NCBI GenBank assembly: GCA_039707465.1
Contig: CM077644.1
Location: forward strand, 139,298,962-139,362,961
From: Rhabdophis nuchalis
Taxonomy: Eukaryota > Chordata > Lepidosauria > Squamata > Natricidae
Length of the DNA stretch: 64,000 nucleotides
Direction of reading: 5' to 3'
The translations under genes and the position numbers were made by a program. Below the pieces are notes generated by a model that saw nothing but the letters and a program-made list of their open reading frames with translations, made no database searches and was not told the DNA's origin. Numbering within the stretch: position 1 is the stretch's first letter; every line of letters starts with the position of its first letter. Below are positions 21,811 through 31,168 of the stretch, piece after piece.

Positions 21811-22405
21811 TATTTTTCGGGGTATAAGACGCACCGGAGTATAAGATGGACCAAGGTTTTGAAGCGGCAAATTTTTAAAAAGTAGGTATGTAGATAGAGG
21901 GGGAGAGAGGGATAGAAAGAGAGAGAGAAAGAAATAGGGAGAAATACAGTATGTAGGTAGAGGGGGAGAGAGAGGGTGTAGGTAAGTAGGTAGGTAGAGG
22001 GATAGAGAGAGAGAAATAGAGAGAGAGAGAGAGAAATACAGTAGATAGGTAGGGAGAGAATGTGTGTAGGTAGGTAGGTAGGTAGGCAGGTAGATAGAGG
22101 GAGAGAGAGAGAGAGAGAAATACAGTAGGTAGGTAGGAAGAGAGAGAAAGTAGGTAGGTAGATAGATGTTTCCAGGTGTATTTATCCATGTGCTGGAGAA
22201 GGAAATCACTGACAATCTGCAGCACTTAAGACTTCGTTTCTGTTGGCACAGCACTTGATCAATGTAATTCTCATCAATCAGTTAAAGAGCTTTCCAAAAG
22301 GAGAAAAAAAATGTTTTGCACTATGCAAACCTCCCAAAAAGGGCATGTTTTTCGCAAAAACGGGCCCGTTTCCCCCCCACACACACACACACACAAAGGT
22401 ATGAC
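21811..22405 (-). mobile_element. Second copy of the TACTGTATTTTTCGG element
   Basis: Ends with CTGTATTTTTCGGGGTATAA and GACGCACC, contains GAGA/GTAG pyrimidine-tract DNA (21895-22165), the CATGTGCTGGAGAAGGAAAT segment shared with the copy at 336-2612, and a GGGCCCGTTT end. Confidence 0.65.
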
Positions 22406-22432
22406 TAAGCTTGGGGGGGCAAAAACGAGCAA

Positions 22433-22565
22433 CCCACCTTGGAAGGATGGAAGGCTGAGTCAACCTTGAACCTGGTGAGATTTGAATTGGCAAATTGCAG
22501 TCAGAAAGCAGTCAGCAGAAGTAGCCTGCAGCACTGCACTCTAACCACTGTACCACCATGGCTCA
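22433..22565 (-). mobile_element. tRNA-derived squamate SINE, partial
   Basis: Contains CTTGGAAGGATGGAAGGCTG and GCCTGCAGCACTGCACTC, shared with copies at 60868-61097 and 62428-62668. The tRNA-like head is at the right, so the SINE is on the minus strand. Confidence 0.75.
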
Positions 22566-22781
22566 TGGTACCATTCTGAGCTGGGAGTAAGACAAGACTG
22601 CATAATCCTCCATGGTTATTGATTTATGTATAAGGAATATTTCTGGTGGAATTAGAAATGCATTGGCTGTGGATAAGATTGCAAGTGCATTTTTATATAT
22701 AGACACTACTATGTTGTTAAGAACCAGAATAATTTGTGGGGAAGGTTCAGTAGATTGCATGATAGAAAGAGAAGCTGATTA

Positions 22782-23128
22782 CATTCCATCAAGTCATTTT
22801 TCAACTCCTAGTGACCACATACACAAATGTTTCTCAACCTTGGCGACTTTAAGTCCTGTGGACTTCAACTCCCAGAATCCCCCAGCCAGCTGTGATTTTG
22901 GGAGTTGAAGTCCACAGGACTTAAAGTCGCCAAGGTTGAGAAACACTGACATAGACTTTTTCCATGACAATCTATTCCTAACCTATTCTTTCAAGACTCC
23001 CAACTATATACTCATTGCCACTGCAGCCATCCACCTTGCTGCTGGTTGTTCTCTTGTTTTCTTTCCTTCTATCTTTCCCAGCATTACCGCTTTTCCCAAA
23101 GAACCAGGTCTTTGCATAATATATCTGG
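22782..23128. repeat. Unclassified dispersed repeat (TGCCATCAAGTCA), copy 2, split by a MITE
   Basis: Collinear with 17197-17420 except for the MITE at 22825-22948. Confidence 0.55.
22825..22948. mobile_element. Snapback hAT MITE
   Basis: Arms TTTCTCAACCTTGGCGACTT and its complement, flanked by ACATACAC (22817-22824) and ACATAGAC (22949-22956), one mismatch. Confidence 0.9.
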
Positions 23129-23153
23129 AGTAGGATAATTTGAACATGTTCAA

Positions 23154-24442
23154 TACAATACAATACAATACAATACAATAGCAGAGTTGGAAGGGACCTT
23201 GTAGGTCTTCTAGTCCAACCCCCTGCGTGGGCAGGAACCTTATACCATTTCAGACAAATGGCTATCTAACATCTTTTTAAAGACTTCCAGGGTTGGGGCA
23301 TTCACAACTTCTGGAGGCAAGCTGTTCCAGAGGTTAATTGTTCTAACTGTCAGGAAATTTCTCCTTAGTTCTAAGTTGCTTCTCTCCTTGATTAGTTTCC
23401 ACCCATTGCTTCTTGTCCTGCCCCCAGGTGCCTTGGAGAATAGTTTGACTCCCTCTTCTTTGTGGCACCCTCTGAGATATCGGAACACTGCTATCATGTC
23501 TCCCCTGGTCCTTCTCTTCATCAAACTAGACATACCCAGCTCCTGCAACCGTTCTTCATATGTTTTAGTCTCCAGTTCCCTAATCATTTTGGTTGCTCTT
23601 CTCTGCACTCTTTCCAGAGTCTCCACGTCTTTTCTACATCGTGGCGACCAAAACTGTATGCAGTATTCCAAGTGTGGCCTTACCAAGGCACTATACAGTG
23701 GCATTAACACTTCACGTGATCTAGATTCTATCCCTCTGTTTATGCAGCCTAGAACTGTGTTGGCTTTTTTGGCAGCTGCTGCACACTGCTGGCTCATATT
23801 TAAATGGTTGTCCACTAAGATTCCTAGATCCCTCTCACAGTTGCTACTATTGAGCAAGGTACCACCTATACTGCACTTGTGCATTTTGTTTTTCTTGCCT
23901 AAATGTAGAACCTTACTTTTTTCACAATTGAATTTCATTTTATTAGATAGTGCCCAATGTTCAAGTTTGTCTAGATCCTTCTGTATCTTAAGCCTATCTT
24001 CTGGAGTGTTGGCTATTCCTGCCAGCTTGGTGTCGTCTGCAAATTTGATGAGTTCCCCATTTATCCCCTCATCCAAATCGTTGATGAAGATGTTAAAGAG
24101 TACTGGGCCTAAAACAGAGCCTTGGGGGACTCCACTGCATACTTCCTTCCATGTAGATGCAGTTCCATTGAGGACTACACGTTGAATGCGGTTGGTCAGC
24201 CAGTTGCGAATCCATTTGGTGATGGTGCTGTCTAACACACAATTTTCTACTTTATCTAATAGTAGGTTATGGTCTACTTTATCAAATGCCTTACTGAAGT
24301 CCAAGTAAATTATATCAACAGCATTCCTCTGGTCCACTGATTTTGTCACTTTGTCAAAGAATGCAATTAGATTCGTCTGGCATGATCTGTTTTTGACAAA
24401 CCCATGTTGGCTTTTGGCTATTACTTTGTTTGCTTTGTTCAA
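23154..24442 (-). mobile_element. 5'-truncated CR1 LINE with open reverse transcriptase frame
   Basis: The minus strand 24442-23240 is open for 400 codons: QHGFVKNRSCQTNLIAFFD, DIIYLDFSKAFDKVDH, GVPQGSVLGPVLFNIFINDL, then FADDTKLAG (catalytic motif) and KVLHLGKKN, ending SLPPEVVNAPTLEVFKKMLD. These are CR1-clade motifs. The 3' UTR contains CTAGAAGACCTACAAGGTCC and ends in TATTG repeats at 23154-23180, the short-repeat tail typical of CR1. The endonuclease domain is missing. Confidence 0.93.
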
Positions 24443-24840
24443 TTATGCATCAATTGATGACGCACAATAACGTTATCAATTGACGATAACGCTGAGTTGA
24501 GCAATGAGAAGTAGGGGTCCAAAAACTAATTATCTATAATAGATCAAGGTAACTGTGTTTAAACAGGGTAAACGAGTGAGCAATTATAAATTTTCCACAA
24601 ATGATGAAAAATGAGGGCAAGTTAATGAATTTGTGTATCTTGGAAGAACATTTATTAAAAATGAGGAAAAGAAGAAGCTTTAAGGTACCCAAAATTAAGA
24701 TTAAAATGAGGGTAAAATGTGAATGGTTTATTGCAAGGAATGACTGCACTAAGAACTGAAAACTGCAATATCCCAAAATGTCCTTGTTACCCCTGAAGCT
24801 GATCTGGCCAAAGCCATATTGGAGCTTAAGTGCTGCCACA
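24443..24840. other. No gene recognised
   Basis: Short TCAATTGATGACG repeats near 24448-24490; otherwise AT-rich sequence without features. Confidence 0.4.
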
Positions 24841-25262
24841 CTGGAGCGAGGAATAGAGAGGGGAGATTAGAGATAGTTGGGGTGGTGTAGTCAAAATAAA
24901 ATGCTTTCTCTTGGAACCAAGGGCGTTCTCACACCTGGCCAAAAGGAGGAGCAGTGGCGTAGCGTGGGTTGTCAGCACCCGGGGCAAGGCAAGTAATTTG
25001 CGCCCCCTAACCCATGGATTTTAGCACTCGAGTCTCTTCCACTAGATTAGTTAAAGCAGTGGTGGGCAAACTTATTAGTCAAGAGAGCCAAATATCAACA
25101 GTACCACGACTGAAATTTCTTTTGAGAGCCAAAAGGTGTGGCCTGTTCTATGGGAGTGGCTAAGCGGTCGTGTGACTGGGTGGGCGTGGCCAACTTGGAA
25201 AATGTGGTGAAACTCATTTAATGACGGTGCTGCTTAGCAACCAAAATTTTGGGCTCAATTGT

Positions 25263-25425
25263 GGTCATAAGTTCTTTCTTTCTCTCCCTCCCACTTTGTT
25301 TTTCTATTTTTCTTTCTCTCTTTTTTTGTCTCTCTCTCTCTCTCTGTATCTGTCTCTCTCTCCTACCTCCACCCATCTGTCACTCTGCGTGTGTGTGTGT
25401 GTGTTTGTGTGTGTATGTGCAGGCC
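25263..25425. repeat. TC-rich and GT microsatellites
   Basis: TTTC/TCTC runs followed by (TG)n at 25386-25420. Confidence 0.95.
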
Positions 25426-25647
25426 CGGATCCAATAAGTGCGGGGCCCGATTGGATTTTTTTTGCGGGGCCCTCTATATATTAAATATTTAAATAAAATG
25501 CAAATTCAATATATATATAAATCAAATATCATGGATCATAAGATAGGTAAACTTCTACATACATTAAAAAATAAAAATATGCAAAATACAAAAACAATTG
25601 CATTTTATTGAATATAAATTTACATCATTGAATATGAATATATGAAT

Positions 25648-26853
25648 TTACATATTTCTAAGTTTTTGTTCTGTAAATTCTTCTAAAATAGTTTGAAAAT
25701 CCAATTTCCTTGCTTCTTCACTTTCAATCGACATAATTGCTAAACTATTTAATCTATCCTGAGTCATTGTCGATCTCAGATAGTTTTTTATTAGTTTTAG
25801 CCTGGAAAATGATCTCTCTCCAGAAGCAACGCTCACTGGAATTGTTAAATATATTCGGAGAGCAATAAACAAGTTTGGAAATGCCATTGCTCTGTCATTT
25901 TCCGATAAAAATTTGAACATTTTAAATGGATTTTCAAAAAATTCTGATGGAAGGATAGATTTTAAAGCTTCCATTTCTTCAACTAACATTTTTCCATCTA
26001 TATCAGTTTCCTTCACTATTGGTGAATCATTTTCTGTGAACCTAGAATCTGTTAGAGAAATTTCTAATTTAGCTGCATGTTTTTGAAGTGCTTCTTTTTC
26101 CATATTTTGAAATTTTCCCAGAAACCCAAATAAGTCATTATGATTTTTGAATTATTCAAAACGATCTTTTAGTGATTCTGTAGCTTTATCTAAAACAAAA
26201 TTTAAAAAAGATATCTTGTATGCGTTTATCGGATCTACAATAGGTTCATCATCGCCTTCATAATTGAAATGTTTCTTTCTTTTCCGAGGCCTTTTATTTC
26301 GAAATTCTGTAGATATTTCCAAATCTTGTGCAAGAATTTTTGCTTGAACTAAAACTTGTTTGAATCCAGTATTTCTGTAGTCGCTTAACCATTTTAAAAG
26401 TTTTTCAAATGAAGAAAGTGCAATGGATACTTCTACAGATTTACTTTGAAGTTCCTTGCTTACATAATTGACTTGGAACAGTAAATCGTACCAAAAAACC
26501 AGTGATACTAAAAATTTATAGTCTTTCATTGCATTTCCAAGAGATTCTGCCTCGCTTTTAATTTGTTGATCTTCGGAAATTTCTGATATTTCGAAAAAAG
26601 CATCATAAAATTCACCTATTTGGTATCTCACTGCTTTTACGCTTTGAATCCGATCAAAATTTGGGAGCTGGGCAACTGTCTGCATGTATGAGGATTGCAG
26701 AGTCCCCTGCTCAACATTAGCGACCGACGGTTGTTGAACATGGGGATTTAATTCTCTCCTAGCCCACCTCACAGGGTTGTTAGAGGGAAAAAGAGGAAGG
26801 GCTTGCAAGTCTGTTTTAGTGCCTGGAGTTATTAAAGTGGAACACAAATACAT
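25648..26853 (-). pseudogene. hAT-family transposase, C-terminal part, one in-frame stop
   Basis: Two minus-strand blocks, 26853-26152 (233 codons) and 26103-25648 (151 codons), are in the same frame and separated by a single TAA at 26154-26152. The C-terminal block has the hAT dimerisation signature: FPNLFIALRIYLTIPVSVAS, GERSFSRLKLIKNYLRSTM and RLNSLAIMSIE. This matches the ZMYM/TTF-type hAT transposases found domesticated in vertebrates. The BED/zinc-finger N-terminus is absent; the start of the open frame reads through unrelated repeat sequence. Apart from the stop it is well preserved. Confidence 0.9.
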
Positions 26854-26899
26854 CCGTAAAATAAAAATAGGTAAATCGATGTTCTTGTAGCCCCTGAGT

Positions 26900-27640
26900 G
26901 GTTTGTCTTTCTCTCCATTCTTTCTTCACTCTTCCTTCCTCTTGCTTTTCTTCTTCATCATCATCCTCTTCTTCCTTGTCCCTACTTTTTCCTCCTCTTC
27001 CTCTTGGTGGCTCTCCTTTTCTTCATTTTTCCTTCTTTCTTCTTACTCCTCCTCCTTCATTCTCTGCCTCCACCCCTCTTCTTCTTTCTTTTTGGTGCTC
27101 TCTGTCTGCATTCCTTCCTCCTCCATTTTTTCCCTTCCACCTCTTCCTCTCCTCCTCCCTTCGTCTTCCTCTCTTGGCATTCTCTCCACATTCTTCCCTC
27201 TTTCCGCTTTTCCTTCCACTTCTTCCTCCTCCTCCTCCCTCTTCTTCTCCCCCCCTCCTCTCTCTCTCTTCCCCTCCCTCCTTCCTCTTCTCTCCGCACT
27301 TCCTCTCCACATTCTTCCCTCCTCCTCCTCCCCCTCTTCCAGAAAGCACCAGTTGGAAGGAAAGTCTGCCTTCCCAGCCCCTCCTCATTCCCTCCCACTT
27401 GGGGAAGGGAGCCCATCCAAATCGAGGGGGAAAGATTTGCGCTTTGAAACAGCGGAGAAACTTCCTTCTGCCTCCCCCTCCCCAATTTATCTCTTCTTTC
27501 CTCTCTTTCTTCTTCTTTCTCTTTCTCTCTCTCTCTCTCTTTGCCAACGGGCGCCCACCTCCTCTTCCCCCCCCCCCCGCCCCGTGCCGCCTCCTCCTCC
27601 TCCTCCTCCTCCTCTTTTCCCTTCCTCCTTCCCCCCACTC
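26900..27640. repeat. Long homopyrimidine-biased tract (plus strand C/T rich)
   Basis: About 740 bases with strong C+T bias on the plus strand, giving open frames up to 312 codons made of Ser, Phe, Pro and Leu (or Arg, Glu, Gly and Lys on the minus strand). This is low-complexity DNA and not a gene. Confidence 0.9.
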
Positions 27641-28515
27641 TCCCATAGCTTTGGCATGCTCGCTGCGTCGGGAAGGAAAGGAAAGGCGCTCCTTGCAACA
27701 ATTTGGATTTTTTTGCGTTTTGCTTTTCATTGTCCCCCCCCCCCCCAAAAGCCAAAACTGTTGCAAAAGAAGCTCTGACAGCTCCGAGCCCAGCGCCATC
27801 CGTCGAGCCGCGCCGGGGATCAAACGCGGGTTTTGAAGTGTTTAAATGTATTGTTCATGCCGCCCAAGAGATGCCATCTAGGGGGCTTTTTGGATTGGGC
27901 AGGGGGCTGCCCGAGCGCGCCCCCCCAGATGTTGCGCCCGGTGCGCCCGGCACCCCCTGCACCCCCCACGCTACGCCTCTGAGGAGGAGTGATGTCACCA
28001 GACCAGCAAACACTACCTTGATTGGGCCATGTGACTGATTGTTTGGGGTTGAGGGGAAAACGTTCACTTTTAATTAGGTGAAAACCAAGGGGCCCTTCAG
28101 AGTTGGTTTTCACCAGGTATGTGCCAATGTACTTCCAATAAACTATTATTTTGAGGAATCCACCTGGAGTTTTTGCTTGCGATAGATCTATTACTTGGAA
28201 CCCTGACAGTCCTTCTGTCTACCTTATGAGCAAATGTGATTTCAGTCGGTGAGGAAAAGCTTCAAAATAGTTAACTGGATATTTACATGTATGCATGGTT
28301 AAATAAGAAGCAATTGGGTAGTAAGTGCATGTTTATTGAATACAAAACACATGCTACAAAAGTAGTATATTGAGGTGGTTTGATCAGATAGAGAGAATAA
28401 GCAAGGGCTGGATTGTGAAGAATAGATAGGTTGTAAGGGACTGGATGAGGCTGCGAGACGGTCAAAAAGAGGTGAGCGATGTTTAAAGAACAGAAGGCAA
28501 CGCGTGAATTTAAAG

Positions 28516-28650
28516 CAGTGTTTCTCAACCTTGGCGACTTTAAGTCCTGTGGACTTCAACTCCCAGAATTCTCCAGCCAGCTCTGGTGGCTGGAGAATTC
28601 TGGGAGTTGAAGTCCACAGGACTTAAAGTCGCCAAGGTTGAGAAACACTG
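28516..28650. mobile_element. Snapback hAT MITE, 135 bp
   Basis: CAGTGTTTCTCAACCTTGGC start and complementary end; arms near identical. Flanks ATTTAAAG and ATTAAATG are imperfect. Confidence 0.9.
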
Positions 28651-28814
28651 ATTAAATGGGAAAGGAGAGATGGTTTACAAAGAATAACACGGCATGGGAC
28701 AGTATAGTTAATTTCACCGGTATAATTTGGATTTAGCTTTTCAAGTCTCAAGCCATTCATTTCTTTCGTTTACTATCCCTCTCGTTTTCTTTTCTTATTC
28801 TTTCTATATTGCTC

Positions 28815-29290
28815 ACCCCGAAAGGAAACGGCGTGGTGTGGTTATCTACGCACTAAGCTCAGGCTCGGAGCAGCCCGCCTCCAGTCATGAAACCACAACC
28901 GTAGCTGAGGCGCTTAAAATGAAAAACAGCGAACCCGGCCTCCTTCCAGTAACAAAATCGCTATTATTTCCCGCTTGCTCCCAGCCCCGACAGAACAGCG
29001 GCCCGCGCGACTCTCTGGTCTACGCCGGCCAAGACCCGCCTCTTTGCTCCTCAGCTTCCCGGCAGCAATTCCTCCCGCGGCGCTTCCAGCTGGAGCTTCC
29101 CGCCTTTGTGTTCCCACCCACCTCCGCTGCGGGAGGAACCACAGTCGTAAAGAAAGGAAGGGCTTATCGGGCGGTAATCTGCAGAAACTGGAGAGGACAA
29201 AGGGCAGGACGTGCATTCCAGGCTCTGATGCGCTGGGCAGCTTGTAGGGAAAACAACGCCGCAGAGCTCATAAACGGAATTCAGATTCGA
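28815..29290. promoter_or_regulatory. CpG island, candidate promoter between ACRBP and LPAR5
   Basis: CpG dinucleotides are dense here (for example the CGCGCGAC, CGCCGGCC and CCGCGGCG contexts between 28990 and 29090), while the surrounding DNA is AT-rich and CpG-poor. The island does not resemble a repeat seen elsewhere in the window. An open frame of 235 codons spans it but shows no recognisable domain and is likely a by-product of GC content. It could be the promoter and first noncoding exon of LPAR5, about 22 kb upstream of its coding exon, or of an unannotated transcript. Confidence 0.45.
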
Positions 29291-29465
29291 TGGGCTTTTT
29301 TTTTTGTTTTTGTTTTTTTGCCGAAAAGTGACAAGTTTTTGCTTTGGAAAAAGAACGGGGGTGATTGGCTTTGTTCTAGCAGCCCTGAAATCGATTTCAG
29401 TTTGTCGGAAATAGGTATTCAGAAAGACAGCTGATCAGCCCTTTTGCTGACGCATCACTTAGGAA

Positions 29466-29776
29466 AGCTACAGATTTATTTAATTTTTATACCGCCCTAC
29501 TCCCGAAGGACTCAGGGCGGTGTACAGCCAAAATAAAACACAGATATATAAAAGTTAAAAACAGTTTAAAAAACATATTAAATGATTTGGCCCATAATAA
29601 GATTAAAAGCCAACAAACCCAATTAAGATTAATAAATAATAAAATTCGTATTTACGCCAGCCCGGCTTGTTGAAAAAGAAAAGTTTTAAGAGCACGGTGG
29701 AAGGTGCTTAGGTCAGGGATAATTCGTAACTCTGGGGACAATTCCTTCCAGAGGACAGGTGCTCCCATGGAGAAGG
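29466..29776 (-). mobile_element. L2-like LINE 3' end, minus strand, split by a plus-strand copy
   Basis: Shares TATACCGCCCTACTCCCGAA, GCCCGGCTTGTTGAAAAAG and CTTCCAGAGGACAGG with the family. The sequence breaks at about 29777 and resumes at 30149 with AAGGCTCTCCTCCTGGGTGT, the next segment of the same minus-strand LINE (to about 30200). Confidence 0.8.
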
Positions 29777-30148
29777 AAGGGAAGGGCCTTCTCTGTGATG
29801 GGCCCGAGACCCTTTGGAACGACCTACACCCCCCCCCCCCTGGATATTAGAACTACCACGGACCTCCGCTCCTTCCGCTAAAAACTTAAGACCCATCTGT
29901 TCCATCAGGCTGGCTTGGCCTAATTTATGCTTCTCGCCCCAGTCTGTAATTTAAATTGTTTTATTTGGTTTTAATGGGATATAGTTTTTAACCTTTTATA
30001 AATTTGTACAGGGTTATTTAATTCGATTTTAATTATGTATGTATTGCCATGTTTTTCAGATATTTTAATTTTTCCTGTACACCACCCCGAGTCCCTTCGG
30101 GGAGAGAGGGCGGTCTAGAAATTTAATAAAATAAATAAATAAATAAAT
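29777..30148 (+). mobile_element. L2-like LINE 3' fragment inserted into an opposite-strand copy
   Basis: Plus-strand end with GGGCCTTCTCTGTGATGGGC, TTTGGAACGACCTAC and a 3' UTR ending GAGGGCGGTCTAGAAAT plus (AAAT)n. It sits inside the minus-strand LINE, so the pair resembles an inverted repeat without being a simple palindrome. Confidence 0.8.
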
Positions 30149-30199
30149 AAGGCTCTCCTCCTGGGTGTCGCCAGTCGACATTGTTTAGCCGACAGTGGG

Positions 30200-31016
30200 A
30201 CTGTCTGCATGTGGCCCTGAACACCTTGGTAGTTAGTGTGCAGCTGGCTGATAACGGCTGATGGGCCAAGCCTTAATTTAGGTACAAAATGTAGCTGGGA
30301 ATCTTCCTTAGATAACAGGTGGAGACTTGCCTTGCTCACACCAGGAGTTCCAAGACTGAAAGCCTGAAAAGTTACAAGACTTGCAGAAAGCGTCCATGAA
30401 CAGCAACTAGCAGCCAGAAGACTTGATGTTAACCATAATTTCAAAACAAAAACAGCAGACCAGATCTTCCTTACTAGATGTTTATCAGTTTTCACCTATC
30501 CCTGCATTAATGTTATATGTCCTTACACCTTATATCTAATAGTACCGTGCTGAATATAAAGTTTATGGATTTCTGTTAAAAATATGCATATGTTCTAGTG
30601 TCTTTATCTTTCAACCCCATTTTGAGGGCAACAGATGAAAAATCTCCAAACTCTGGAGCCTGAGAATCAGTCCGCTCCTGTCCACTTATGACCACCAATG
30701 TAATATCTGTTTCTTTGTCCAGCTGTTTTTTCTTCCCAGATCTTTTCCTACTGTCAACAAAATTACAAGACAATTTGATTGCTGATATTTGATTGCCTAT
30801 GTTCGATTAAGCACCTATGAAACTTCAACTACTTAAGCCCACTATGGTTCACCTGTCCACATAGTGAGGACAAACCAGATGCACTTAAAAGCTGGAGGTG
30901 GCAAAATTCTTTTAAGATGGTCTTTGGTGCAGATATCTGGGCTGTGCACACCATAATACAGTAGGACTGGAAACAGAAACTCAGATACTTTTTGAATTAT
31001 CCAATGTTTCAAAAGT
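30200..31016. other. Unclassified sequence with LTR-like character
   Basis: 30540-30610 has GAATATAAAGTTTATGG and CTAGTGTCTTTATC, as in some LTR R/U5 regions, without confirmed ends. Nothing else recognised. Confidence 0.25.
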
Positions 31017-31024
31017 ACCTATGG

Positions 31025-31160
31025 CAGTGTTTCTCAACCATGGCAACTTGAAGATGTCCGGACTTCAACTCCCAGAATTCCCCAGCCAGCGAATGCTGGC
31101 TGGGGAATTCTGGGAGTTGAAGTCCGGACATCTTCAAGTTGCCATGGTTGAGAAACACTG
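31025..31160. mobile_element. Perfect snapback hAT MITE, 136 bp
   Basis: CAGTGTTTCTCAACCATGGC start with an almost exactly complementary end; exact 8-bp duplication ACCTATGG at 31017-31024 and 31161-31168. Confidence 0.95.
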
Positions 31161-31168
31161 ACCTATGG

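Larger units (their letters stand above)
24952..27981 (-). mobile_element. hAT transposon of about 3.0 kb with perfect 8-bp target duplication
   Basis: Left end CAGTGGCGTAGCGTGGG is mirrored by the right end CCCACGCTACGCCTCTG, and both are flanked by AGGAGGAG (24944-24951 and 27982-27989). Inside, in order, are a fragment of another hAT element (25064 onward), microsatellites, a minus-strand hAT transposase region (26853-25648) and a pyrimidine-rich tract (26900-27640). A second hAT-like end, CAGGCCCGGATCC, at about 25420 suggests that the transposase came with an inner element. Confidence 0.85.
24840..28210 (+). mobile_element. Possible solo LTR interrupted by a 3-kb hAT element
   Basis: Removing the hAT insertion joins 24840-24951 to 27990-28210. 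The right part has GATTGGGCCATGTGACTGAT, AATAAACTATTATTTTGAGG and a CTGGAGTTTTTGC...CCCTGACAG end, resembling an LTR polyadenylation region. No internal retroviral coding sequence is present. Outer limits are not established. Confidence 0.35.

Noticed and set aside
23376..24185. Plus-strand open frame of 269 codons
   Set aside because: It is the antisense of the CR1 reverse transcriptase frame and has no protein features of its own.
26898..27836. Open frame of 312 codons (and others to 291 and 266 codons on both strands)
   Set aside because: Pyrimidine-biased low-complexity DNA gives long frames by avoiding stop codons. The residues are almost only Ser, Phe, Pro, Leu, or Arg, Glu, Gly and Lys on the other strand.
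28727..29434. Plus-strand open frame of 235 codons over the CpG island
   Set aside because: No recognisable domain; an opposite-strand frame is open too, as expected from GC-rich DNA. Kept only as a candidate promoter region.
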